Positions 7,347 to 14,438 of a stretch of DNA of 14,438 bases are shown here, piece by piece. Both the position numbers and the translations under genes were made by a program. The stretch is taken from the NCBI GenBank assembly GCA_958447445.1, contig CAUDAE010000037.1, positions 1-14,438 of the forward strand, in the 5' to 3' direction. The stretch is from an uncultured Collinsella sp. (GTDB lineage Bacteria > Actinomycetota > Coriobacteriia > Coriobacteriales > Coriobacteriaceae). Below the pieces are notes generated by a model. The model was not told where the DNA came from. It saw only the letters and a list, made by a program, of their open reading frames with translations, and searched no databases. Positions within the stretch are counted from its first letter, which is position 1, and each line of letters starts with the position of its first letter.

Positions 7347-10061
7347 CTACTCGGTACGGGCAACCTGGTCGATGCGGTAACCCTCGATCTGGTCGCCGGG
7401 CTTGATGTCCTGGAAGTTCTCCAGGCCAATGCCGCCCTCGGAACCGCTCTTGAGGCTCTTGGCCTCGTCCTTGTAGTGGCGCATCGAGGCGATCTTGCCG
7501 TTGAAGACCACGATACCGTCGCGCACCAGACGCACGGAATCGGTCGCGGCGATCTCGCCCTCTTCGACGCGGACACCGGCGGCGATACCGACTTTGGGCA
7601 CCTTGAAGGTGTCCAGGACGGTCGCGGTACCCGTGGCGACCTCGACCTCGGTGGGCTTGAGCATGCCGATACGGGCGGCGTCGAGCTCCTCGAGGCACTT
7701 GTAGATGACGTCGTAGCAACGGATCTCGACGCCCTCGCGCTCGGCGGCGGAGCGGGCCTTACCGTCGGGACGGACGCCAAAGCCGATGATGATGGCGTTA
7801 GAGGCGTCGGCCAGGACGACGTCGGTCTCGTTGATGGCGCCAACGGCGGAGTGGATCGTGTTGATGCGAACCTCGGACTGATCCATCTTGTCGAGCGAGT
7901 CCTGAAGGGCCTCGATGGAACCCTGGACGTCGGCCTTGATGATCAGGTTGAGCTCCTTGACCTCGGCGTCGGCAATGGTCTCGAAGAGGTTCTCGAGCGT
8001 GACGTGCTTGACGCGGCTCTGCTCCTCGATACGGGCCTTGAGCGAACGCTCGTCGGCAAGGGCGCGAGCCTCGCGCTCGTCCTCGAACACGCGGAACTCG
8101 TCGCCGGCGTTGGGCACAGACTGCAGGCCCAAAATCTCGACGGCGTCGGAGGGACCGGCCTCGGTGACGGCGCGACCCTTGGGGTCGAGCATAGCACGGA
8201 CGCGGCCGTAGGTAAGGCCGGCGACCAGCGTATCGCCCACGTGCAAGGTACCGCGGGTCACGAGCACGGTAGCGACCGAGCCGCGGCCCTTGTCGAGCTT
8301 GGCCTCGAGGACATTGCCGGAGGCAAAGGTGTCCGGGTTGGCCTTAAGCTCGAGCACGTCGGCCTGGAGCAGCACGGTCTCCAGAAGGTCATCGATACCG
8401 ATCTTCTGCTTGGCCGAGATGTTGACGAACATGTTCTGTCCGCCCCACTCCTCGGGGATGACGCCGTACTCGGTGAGCTCCTGGCGCACGCGGTCGGGGT
8501 TGGCGCCCGGCTTATCGATCTTGTTGACGGCAACGACGATGGGTACGCCGGCGGCCTTGGCGTGGTTGATGGACTCGACCGTCTGGGGCATGACGCCGTC
8601 GTCGGCGGCGACGATCAGGATGACGATGTCGGTCACCTTGGCGCCACGGGCACGCATGGCCGTAAAGGTAGCGTGACCCGGGGTATCGATGAAGGTGATC
8701 TTGCGGTCGTTGATCATGACCTGCGAAGCGCCGATGGCCTGCGTAATGCCGCCCGCCTCGCCGGCAGCAACGCCGGTGTGACGGATGGCGTCGAGCAGCG
8801 ACGTCTTGCCGTGGTCGACGTGGCCCATGACGGTGACGACCGGGGCACGCGGCTTAAGGTCGGCGGGATCGTCGTAGAACGAGAAGGTGTTCTCCTCCTC
8901 GGGGGTGATGATCTTGATCTGACGGCCCAGGTCGTCGGCAACGAGCTCGACGAGGTCGTCGGACATGGACTGCGTCATGGTGAGCGGCGTACCCAGCAGG
9001 AACAGGCGCTTAATGATGTCGTTGGCCGGAACGTCGAGCGCCTCGGCAAGCTCCTGGACGGTAACGCCCTGGGAGACCTTGATGGCGTCGAGGTCCTCGG
9101 GGTTCACGCCCTGGGCCAGCGCCTCCTCTATCTTGCGCTCCTCCTGAGCCTTGGCAGCCTCGCGCTCGCGCTTCTCCTTGCGCTTCTTGCGGCGACCGGT
9201 GGACTCACGAGAGGCCTCCTCGACGGCAGCACGAGCCTCCTCGAGCACCTTCTCGCGGCTGTACTCCTCGGCCTCGCGAGCCATGCGGCTGTAGTGGTCC
9301 TCTTCGTTGTTGTGACCGCCCTTGCGCTTCTTGCCCTTGCCCTGCTTATCGGGGTTGGGGAAGTCCATGCCGGCAGCGACGTTGTTGCTGGCGTTGGTGC
9401 GATGGCTGTGCGGACGGCTCTCGGAGGCGTTGCGCTCGGAGTTGTTGTCTGAGGCGTTGCGATCGTTACGACGGCCACCGCGGCGGTCGTTGTTGCCGCC
9501 ACGACGGTTACCGCGCTCTGCGGCGCGCTCGGCCTTGGCCTTGTCCTCGGCGTCCTTCTTCTCCTTGAGCACGGTCTCCTGTGCGGCGATCTGGTCGAGC
9601 AGCGAACGGAAGCGCGAACCGGAGTCGGAAGCGGGAACGGCGCGGCGCTGGGCCTCGCGGGCAGCCTCCTCCTTCTCGCGAGCAAGGCGCTCCTGCTCGG
9701 CCTTCTTCTTGGCCTCGGCCTCGGCGCGGGCAGCCTCCTCGGCAGCCTGGGCTGCGGCAAACTGGCGGCGCTCCTCCTCGCGTGCCTTCTCGGCGGCGAT
9801 GCGCTCGCGCTCGGCCTCGGCGGCGCGTGCGGCCTCCTCGGCAGCAGCTGCCTGCTCCTCGGCCTGCTTGGCGGCCTCGACTTCCTGAGCGCGGGCCTCG
9901 ATCACCGAGGCGAGCTGCTTGCGGACCATGGCGACATAAGCGTCCTCCAAGGTGGAGGAAGCGGACTTAGCGGGAATCTTCATATCGGCGAGATGACCCA
10001 TCAGTTCCTTGGAGGTCATGCCGAACTCTTTGGCCAGGGTGGACACACGGACTTTTGCCAT
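7347..10061 (-). CDS. infB: Translation initiation factor IF-2
   Basis: GTPase that recruits fMet-tRNA to the 30S and promotes 50S joining. The 904 residues begin with a small IF2N domain (about 1-50). A long low-complexity linker follows (about 51-310): first Ala/Glu/Arg-rich and probably coiled-coil (55-185), then Arg/Asn/Gly-rich (185-230), then Lys-rich. A second IF2N-type domain is at about 325-385. The G domain carries all motifs: GHVDHGKT (413-420), GGIT (437-440), DTPGH (459-463), NKID (513-516) and SAK (549-551). Domain II, domain III and the fMet-tRNA-binding domain IV run to the C-terminus. The ATG at 10061 has an AGGTGA Shine-Dalgarno. It is 91 bp downstream of nusA with no ylxR/ylxQ between, and 11 bp upstream of rbfA. 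A long plus-strand open frame opposite this gene is a composition artefact. Confidence 0.98.
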   Translation of the reverse strand: MAKVRVSTLAKEFGMTSKELMGHLADMKIPAKSASSTLEDAYVAMVRKQLASVIEARAQEVEAAKQAEEQAAAAEEAARAAEAERERIAAEKAREEERRQFAAAQAAEEAARAEAEAKKKAEQERLAREKEEAAREAQRRAVPASDSGSRFRSLLDQIAAQETVLKEKKDAEDKAKAERAAERGNRRGGNNDRRGGRRNDRNASDNNSERNASESRPHSHRTNASNNVAAGMDFPNPDKQGKGKKRKGGHNNEEDHYSRMAREAEEYSREKVLEEARAAVEEASRESTGRRKKRKEKREREAAKAQEERKIEEALAQGVNPEDLDAIKVSQGVTVQELAEALDVPANDIIKRLFLLGTPLTMTQSMSDDLVELVADDLGRQIKIITPEEENTFSFYDDPADLKPRAPVVTVMGHVDHGKTSLLDAIRHTGVAAGEAGGITQAIGASQVMINDRKITFIDTPGHATFTAMRARGAKVTDIVILIVAADDGVMPQTVESINHAKAAGVPIVVAVNKIDKPGANPDRVRQELTEYGVIPEEWGGQNMFVNISAKQKIGIDDLLETVLLQADVLELKANPDTFASGNVLEAKLDKGRGSVATVLVTRGTLHVGDTLVAGLTYGRVRAMLDPKGRAVTEAGPSDAVEILGLQSVPNAGDEFRVFEDEREARALADERSLKARIEEQSRVKHVTLENLFETIADAEVKELNLIIKADVQGSIEALQDSLDKMDQSEVRINTIHSAVGAINETDVVLADASNAIIIGFGVRPDGKARSAAEREGVEIRCYDVIYKCLEELDAARIGMLKPTEVEVATGTATVLDTFKVPKVGIAAGVRVEEGEIAATDSVRLVRDGIVVFNGKIASMRHYKDEAKSLKSGSEGGIGLENFQDIKPGDQIEGYRIDQVARTE

Positions 10062-10082
10062 ATGACTTCACCTACCCTTTCT

Positions 10083-10143
10083 GGCACCTTGGGTGCCTAG
10101 AGACTGAACGAGCGTGGGAGACGCGCCGGGACCCGCCCGGCGC
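10083..10143 (-). other. Two hairpins in the nusA-infB spacer
   Basis: The 91-bp spacer contains a perfect 8-bp GC stem, GCGCCGGG/CCCGGCGC (10123-10143), ten bases after the nusA stop. It also contains a perfect 6-bp stem GGCACC-CAA-GGTGCC (10083-10097) shortly before the infB ribosome site. Neither is followed by a T-run, so neither looks like an intrinsic terminator. RNA processing, mRNA stabilisation or tuning of IF2 translation are possible roles, all inferred. No short gene with a ribosome site is visible in this spacer. Confidence 0.6.
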
Positions 10144-10152
10144 AACCGCGCG

Positions 10153-11400
10153 CTAGATCAGGTCCTCCGCATCATCGAAGGCGTCGGTGTCGTGGACACC
10201 GCAGAAACGGGAGCCGGGACGAGCCTGGTTGCGGCACTGGATGCCGTCCTCGGACACGTACTCGCAGCGGCGGACGTCCTCGTCCTCCTCGTCACCGATC
10301 AGGTCGGCGGCGGGCTCCTCGTGAACGGGAACGTTCTTGAGGATGTCGGCGGCAAGCGTCTCGGACTTGATGTCGATGTGCCAGCCGGTCAGGCGCGCGG
10401 CGAGGCGGGCGTTCTGGCCCTCCTTGCCGATGGCGAGGGACAGCTGGTCGTCGGGCACGATGACGCCGGCGTAGGCCTTCTCCTCGTCGATGAGGACGCG
10501 GGTGACCTTGGCGGGCGACAGGGCGTTGGCGACGTAGACGGCAGGATCGGCATCCCAAAGGATGACGTCGACGCGCTCGCCACGGAGCTCGCCCACGACA
10601 GCGCGAACACGGCTGCCCTTGGGGCCGACACAGGCGCCCACGGGATCCAGACGGTCGTCGAGCGAGTGGACGGCGACCTTGGAGCGCTGGCCGGGCTCGC
10701 GGGCGATCGACTTGATCTGGACGGTGCCCTCATAGATCTCGGGCACCTCCTGCTCAAACAGACGACGCATGAGCTCGGGGTGGGTACGGGAGATGACAAT
10801 CGGCGGACGGCTGTGCTCGCCACGAACCGGCTGCAGGTTGGAGTTGGGGTCGCGAACGTCGATGATCACGGCCTTGATGTGCTGGTTATGCAGGTAGCGC
10901 TCGCCCATCGGACGCTCGTTGCGCTCGTTCTCGTAACGGCGCTGATCGAAGTGCGGCAGCTCGGCCTCGACGCCCTCGCGGATCTTGACGATCGTGAAGT
11001 CGGGCGTGGACTGCAGCACGGTACCGCTGATGAGGTCACCGATGCGGCCGGAGAACTCCTCGTAGATCTGCTCGCGGGCGGAATTGCGCACGATGGCGTT
11101 GATCTCGGCCTTGGCGTGCTGGGCGGCGATGCGGCTCGTGTTCTTGGGGGTGACGTCGATCTCCTCGAACTCGGTGAAGTTGCCTTCCTCGTCCATGGAA
11201 TCGTCAATCGGCTCCAGACGGTAGACGTAGATCTTGCCGGTGGTGCGGTCGATGGTCACCTTGGCGCCCCACTCAAGATGCAGGATCTCGGCATAGCTCT
11301 TGGCAAGCGACTGCTCCAGGCGGTCGATCAGGTAGAGCTGGTCGATGTGCTTCTCCTGGCAAAGCTCCATCAGGGCGGACATCATGTCGGATGCTGCCAT
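10153..11400 (-). CDS. nusA: Transcription termination/antitermination factor NusA with C-terminal Cys/His tail
   Basis: Binds RNA polymerase and nascent RNA, modulating pausing, intrinsic termination and antitermination. The 415 residues show the N-terminal RNAP-binding domain (about 1-110), an S1 domain (about 118-185) and KH1 (about 215-285, with GPKGSR at 259-264). KH2 follows (about 300-345, with GKEGQN at 325-330). There are no E. coli-type acidic repeats. After an acidic hinge (359-376), residues 379-403 form C-x9-C-x10-C-x2-H (C379, C389, C400, H403) containing ARPGSRFCGVH, a pattern suggesting a small zinc-binding module; the protein ends in an acidic tail. ATG at 11400 lies one base after the rimP stop, with an AAGGAA ribosome site inside rimP. 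The tail lengthens the protein by about 40 residues over short Gram-positive NusA. Identity is certain; the tail's role is unknown. Confidence 0.97.
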   Translation of the reverse strand: MAASDMMSALMELCQEKHIDQLYLIDRLEQSLAKSYAEILHLEWGAKVTIDRTTGKIYVYRLEPIDDSMDEEGNFTEFEEIDVTPKNTSRIAAQHAKAEINAIVRNSAREQIYEEFSGRIGDLISGTVLQSTPDFTIVKIREGVEAELPHFDQRRYENERNERPMGERYLHNQHIKAVIIDVRDPNSNLQPVRGEHSRPPIVISRTHPELMRRLFEQEVPEIYEGTVQIKSIAREPGQRSKVAVHSLDDRLDPVGACVGPKGSRVRAVVGELRGERVDVILWDADPAVYVANALSPAKVTRVLIDEEKAYAGVIVPDDQLSLAIGKEGQNARLAARLTGWHIDIKSETLAADILKNVPVHEEPAADLIGDEEDEDVRRCEYVSEDGIQCRNQARPGSRFCGVHDTDAFDDAEDLI

Positions 11401-11401
11401 C

Positions 11402-11896
11402 TTACTTTCCTTCCTTCGCGGGCTTGAAGTCGTAGGTGGGCTTCAACTTGCACTTTTTAACATCAGAGAAATCGAGGGTGACGGACTCGCCGCCCTCGAG
11501 CTCGAGGGTCACGTTCGCCTCGGTGGCGGCGGCAATCTTGCCGGCGTACTTGCGACGGCCCTCGGTAGCGGTGGAGGTGAGCTCACAGTTCTCGCCCACA
11601 AAGCGGGCAAAGTCGCACGGGCGGCGCAGCGGGCGCGCCATGCCCGGGCTCGACACCTCGAGCGTATAGCTCGAAGAGATGGGGTCGAGCTCCTCAATCA
11701 CATCGCCGACCCACTTGGTGTTGGCCGTGACATCGTTGAGCGACAGGCTCTGACCCTCGGCACCCTCGATACGCACGCGCACGCAGGGGGCCTTGGTGGC
11801 ACCCACGAGCTCGACGTCGACGATGTCGACATCGTGCTGGGGAGCGACGGCCTCGAGCGCGTCGATGATCGCCTGCTCGGTCTTGGTCTTGACCAT
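11402..11896 (-). CDS. rimP: Ribosome maturation factor RimP
   Basis: 30S assembly factor acting early in small-subunit maturation. The 164-residue protein has the family pattern: DIVDVELVG (24-32) in the N-terminal domain, then LEVSSPGMARPLRRPCDFAR (79-98), the most conserved RimP block. An SH3-like C-terminal domain follows, with YAGKI and a hydrophobic LDFSDVKKCKL. The start at 11896 is set by a consensus GGAGGT six bases upstream; longer in-frame readings run through the terminator and promoter and would add about 70 non-family residues. It is the first gene of the operon, one base ahead of nusA, as in many bacteria. Confidence 0.96.
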   Translation of the reverse strand: MVKTKTEQAIIDALEAVAPQHDVDIVDVELVGATKAPCVRVRIEGAEGQSLSLNDVTANTKWVGDVIEELDPISSSYTLEVSSPGMARPLRRPCDFARFVGENCELTSTATEGRRKYAGKIAAATEANVTLELEGGESVTLDFSDVKKCKLKPTYDFKPAKEGK

Positions 11897-11916
11897 TGCG
11901 GCACCTCCATCCATAC

Positions 11917-11949
11917 AAAAAAGAAGCGGGGCCGAAACCCCACTTCTTT
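11917..11949 (-). terminator. Intrinsic terminator in the rimP-nusA leader (probable attenuator)
   Basis: On the minus strand this is a 12-bp stem, AAAGAAGTGGGG (11949-11938) with CCCCGCTTCTTT (11931-11920), including one U-G wobble. It has a six-base loop (TTTCGG), and the exit is a run of six Ts (11922-11917) that overlaps the last stem positions. It lies between the operon promoter and the rimP Shine-Dalgarno, which begins about nine bases beyond the T-run. leuS already has its own terminator further upstream, so this one is positioned to abort operon transcripts within about 50 nt of initiation. NusA-controlled attenuation of its own operon is reported for Bacillus subtilis; applying that here is inference. 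Confidence 0.85.
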
Positions 11950-11974
11950 CAATTACAACTTCATTTGCAAGCAA

Positions 11975-12003
11975 ACTATACCAATAGCTGCGGAAACGTG
12001 CAA
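11975..12003 (-). promoter_or_regulatory. Promoter of the rimP-to-rpoD operon
   Basis: The minus strand shows TTGCAC (12003-11998), a 17-base spacer and TATAGT (11980-11975). A TG pair one base upstream of the -10 makes an extended -10 (TGGTATAGT). The -10 matches five of six consensus bases; the -35 matches three of six, typical when an extended -10 is present. Predicted initiation near 11968 leaves a leader of about 70 nt to the rimP ATG. It is the best promoter I found upstream of the nine-gene array; I found no convincing one in the rpoD-dnaG gap. Confidence 0.78.
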
Positions 12004-12090
12004 GCACAGTACGAACCTGCAGGTCAGCGTGCGCACAGCTTCTCCATAAGAATAGGACAATTGGCCGAAGGCAACTAGGCAGATACATGC

Positions 12091-12125
12091 AAAACGAGGG
12101 ACGACCCAACCGGATCGCCCCTCGT
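12091..12125 (-). terminator. Intrinsic terminator of leuS
   Basis: A 14-bp stem (12125-12112 with 12107-12094 on the minus strand) with two G-U wobbles and a four-base loop, followed by a short T-run (12094-12091). It starts about 30 bases after the leuS stop codon. On the plus strand the hairpin is also followed by CTTTT (12126-12130), so it is formally bidirectional, but no converging plus-strand gene is present. Confidence 0.85.
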
Positions 12126-12154
12126 CTTTTATGCGTCAGTTAAGCGCGCAGTGC

Positions 12155-14438
12155 TTACTTGACCACCAGGTTGACCAGCTTGCCGGGCACGCAGATGGCC
12201 TTGACGACTGTCTTGCCCTCGAGCCACTTGGCGACGGCGGCCTCGGCGGCAGCCTGCATATCCTCATTGGAGGCATCGCGGGCAACGTCGACGCGGCCGC
12301 GGACCTTGCCGAGCACCTGGACCACGATCTGCACCGTGTCCTCGATGGACTCGGCCAGGTCGAACTCGGGCCAGGCAGCGGTATAGGCGTTGCCCTCGCA
12401 GCCGAGCGCCTCGTGCCACAGCTCGTCGGCCCAGAACGGACAGATGGGGGCAAGGACGCTCACGATGTCCTTGGCCACGCCGTAGCACAGCGCCTTGTCG
12501 CGGGCGGTACCCTCGGTGGCGTTGAGGTAGGCGCTCGCCGCGTTGACGAGCTCCATGACGGCCGAGATGGCGGTGTTGAACTGGCCGCGATCGAAGTCCT
12601 CGGTGCACTTGGCGATGGTGCGGTGACGCTCGCGATAGAGCTTCATCGCAACCTCATCGAGCGCGGACTTGTCGAAGGCCACGTTGGCATCGCCGGACTG
12701 GACGAGCTGCCAAACGATACGCCAGGCGCGCTTGATGAAGCGGTTAGCGCCCTCGACGGCCTTGGGATCCCAGTCGAAGTCCTTCTCGGGCGGGGCGATA
12801 AACAGGATCGCCAGACGCATGGTGTCGGCACCGTAAGGCTCGATGACCGAGCTCGGGGGCACGACGTTGCCCTTGGACTTGGACATGGTGTCGCCGTTCT
12901 CGTCCTTGACCATGCCCTGGCACAGCAGGTTGGTGAAGGGCTCGTCCACGCTCAGCAGGCCCAGGTCGCGCAGTGCCTTGGTAAAGAAGCGGCTGTAGAG
13001 CAGGTGCAAAATAGCGTGCTCGATGCCGCCGATGTAGTTATCGACGGGCATCCAACGGTCGGCAGCCTCACGGGAGAAGGGCAGCTCAGTGTTGTGCGGA
13101 TCGGTATAGCGCAGGTAATACCAGCTGGAGCAGGTAAAGGTGTCCATGGTATCGGTCTCGCGCTTGGCCGGGCGGCCGCAGACCGGGCAGGTGGTCTCGT
13201 AGAACTCCTTGCACTCGGCAAGGGTTTCGCCAGCGCCCAGGTCCAGGTTCTCGGGCAGCGTCACCGGCAGCTGATCCTCGGGCACGGGCACGATGCCGCA
13301 GTGCTCGCAGTGGATGGCCGGGATGGGGTTGCCCCAATAGCGCTGACGGGAAATGAGCCAGTCGCGCAGACGGAACTCGACCTTGCGACGACCACAGCCC
13401 ATGGCCTCGAGGTCGGCCACGATCGCAGCCTCGCCCTCGGAGTGCTTGCCGCCGCGCATTCCGGTGTACTTGCCGGACTGGACGAGCGTGCCCTCGGCAG
13501 CGTGGGCGCAATCCCAGTCGACGGTCTCGGCATGGAAGGTATCGATGGTCTCGCCGCTGGCCTCGACGGCAGCGCGAACCTCATCGTCCAGGATGATCGG
13601 CACGATCGGCAGGTCGTACTTACGGGCAAACTCAAAGTCGCGCTGGTCGCCACAGGGAACGGCCATGACGGCACCGGTACCGTAGTCGGCAACGACATAA
13701 TCGGCAACCCACACGGGGACCTTCTCGCCGTTGACGGGGTTTACCACATAGCGGCCCGTGAAGGCACCGTGCTTCTCGAGGGTGCCTTGGGCACGCTCGA
13801 CGGCAGAGATATGCTTGGAGTCCTCGACGATCTTGGTGACGGCCTCCTCGTACTCCGTACCCTCGACGAGCTCGTGCAGGCCGGCGTACTCGGGAGCCAG
13901 GACAAAGAAGGAGACGCCAAAAAGGGTATCGGCACGCGTGGTGAAGACGGTGATCTTGCCCTCATCGCCCTCGATGGGCTCGCCATCCTGGTCGCACAGG
14001 GTAAAGTCGACCTCGGCGCCCTCGGAGCGACCAATCCAGTTAGCCTGCATCTGCTTGACGCGCTCGGGCCAGCCGGGGAGCTTCTCCAGATCGTCGAGCA
14101 GCTCCTGAGAGTACTCGGTGATCTTGTAGTACCACTGCTCAAGGTCGCGCTTCTCGGGCTCGGTGCCGCAGCGCCAGCACTTGCCCTCGGTGACCTGCTC
14201 GTTGGCCAGAACGGTCTTGCAGGTGGGGCACCAGTTGACCGGGTTCTTCTTGCGATAGACCAGGCCCTTTTCCCACATCTTCTCAAAGATCCACTGGCCC
14301 CAGCGGTAGTAGTCGGGGCTGCAGGTCTTGACCATGCGATCCAGATCATAGGAGAAACCCATGCGCTTCATCGTGGCGAGCGCCTGGTCCATGTTCTTAT
14401 ACGTCCAGGCGGCAGCCTGCGTGTAGTGCTTAATAGCG
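12155..14438 (-). CDS. leuS: Leucyl-tRNA synthetase, 3' portion (5' end outside window)
   Basis: Class I synthetase charging tRNA-Leu. The window holds about 760 C-terminal residues; the frame continues past 14438 and the N-terminal HIGH motif is not visible. The ATG at 14392 is internal, since codons upstream encode typical LeuS sequence (AAWTYKN). Visible parts, numbered from that ATG, are: a zinc motif C55/C58/C72/C75 (CPTCKTVLANEQV...CWRC); the CP1 editing domain with FTTRADTLFGV (150-160) and MAVPCGDQRDFEFA (243-256), retaining the editing Asp (D249); a second CxxC pair (C362/C365, C402/C405); SSWYYLRY (422-429); and the KMSKS-type loop TMSKSKGNV (502-510). The anticodon-binding domain and C-terminal tail ending KLVNLVV follow. 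It has its own terminator, so it is a separate unit from the rimP operon. Confidence 0.97.
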   Translation of the reverse strand, partial: AIKHYTQAAAWTYKNMDQALATMKRMGFSYDLDRMVKTCSPDYYRWGQWIFEKMWEKGLVYRKKNPVNWCPTCKTVLANEQVTEGKCWRCGTEPEKRDLEQWYYKITEYSQELLDDLEKLPGWPERVKQMQANWIGRSEGAEVDFTLCDQDGEPIEGDEGKITVFTTRADTLFGVSFFVLAPEYAGLHELVEGTEYEEAVTKIVEDSKHISAVERAQGTLEKHGAFTGRYVVNPVNGEKVPVWVADYVVADYGTGAVMAVPCGDQRDFEFARKYDLPIVPIILDDEVRAAVEASGETIDTFHAETVDWDCAHAAEGTLVQSGKYTGMRGGKHSEGEAAIVADLEAMGCGRRKVEFRLRDWLISRQRYWGNPIPAIHCEHCGIVPVPEDQLPVTLPENLDLGAGETLAECKEFYETTCPVCGRPAKRETDTMDTFTCSSWYYLRYTDPHNTELPFSREAADRWMPVDNYIGGIEHAILHLLYSRFFTKALRDLGLLSVDEPFTNLLCQGMVKDENGDTMSKSKGNVVPPSSVIEPYGADTMRLAILFIAPPEKDFDWDPKAVEGANRFIKRAWRIVWQLVQSGDANVAFDKSALDEVAMKLYRERHRTIAKCTEDFDRGQFNTAISAVMELVNAASAYLNATEGTARDKALCYGVAKDIVSVLAPICPFWADELWHEALGCEGNAYTAAWPEFDLAESIEDTVQIVVQVLGKVRGRVDVARDASNEDMQAAAEAAVAKWLEGKTVVKAICVPGKLVNLVVK

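Noticed and set aside
6925..7719. Long minus-strand reading of rbfA with an N-terminal extension to 7719
   Set aside because: The extension overlaps infB coding sequence in another frame and is Arg/Gly-rich noise. The ATG at 7335 has a good ribosome site and gives normal RbfA length.
7476..9452. 658-codon plus-strand open frame opposite infB
   Set aside because: Its Leu/Val/Asp/Gly-rich product mirrors the codon bias of infB; there is no family resemblance and infB on the other strand is unambiguous. The same applies to long plus-strand frames opposite rpoD (358-1656), dnaG (2217-3701) and nusA (10114-11427).
11953..11964. Minimal upstream open frame (ATG AAG TTG TAA) in the rimP leader
   Set aside because: It sits within a few bases of the predicted transcription start and has no ribosome site, so a leader-peptide mechanism is unlikely.
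11897..12109. N-terminally extended rimP starting at 12109
   Set aside because: The extension would be read through the operon promoter and the leader terminator. The ATG at 11896 with its GGAGGT ribosome site matches family length.

Overview
This window reads as chromosomal housekeeping DNA from a high-GC Gram-positive bacterium. The family-level sequences and gene order fit the Coriobacteriia (Actinomycetota), most probably Collinsella or a close relative; that placement rests on recognition, not on a database search. Every gene I can support lies on the minus strand, so the window is read from right (14438) to left (1). The long plus-strand open frames are antisense shadows of these genes, as is common at this GC content.

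In transcription order, the 3' part of leuS (leucyl-tRNA synthetase, 5' end beyond the window) runs to 12155 and closes with an intrinsic terminator. A good sigma-A-type promoter with an extended -10 (about 11975-12003) follows. It fires into a very short leader holding a second, complete intrinsic terminator (11917-11949) immediately before the Shine-Dalgarno of rimP. Nine genes then run almost without gaps: rimP, nusA, infB, rbfA, nrnA (DHH phosphoesterase), truB, ribF, dnaG and rpoD. Several pairs overlap by 4-8 bases (rbfA/nrnA, truB/ribF, ribF/dnaG), so translational coupling is likely. The larger spacers are infB-nusA (91 bp, two hairpins) and rpoD-dnaG (about 110 bp).

The array joins two units that are often separate in bacteria: the rimP-nusA-infB-rbfA-truB-ribF cluster (ribosome maturation, transcription elongation, translation initiation, RNA turnover, flavin cofactors) and the dnaG-rpoD core of the macromolecular synthesis operon (primase and primary sigma). 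If read as one transcript, NusA, IF2, primase and the housekeeping sigma share one promoter and one attenuator. The ylxR and ylxQ genes often found between nusA and infB are absent. NusA instead carries a C-terminal Cys/His tail resembling a small zinc-binding module.

After rpoD come a strong hairpin terminator and a paired inverted 29-bp repeat that looks like a dispersed palindromic element. Then comes a self-contained tRNA-Asn(GTT) unit with its own promoter, UP-like A/T tract, encoded CCA and intrinsic terminator. I saw no mobile-element gene, CRISPR array, toxin-antitoxin, defence or phage gene. The points worth following up are regulatory and architectural: the rimP leader attenuator, the NusA tail, the paired repeat and the merged operon.
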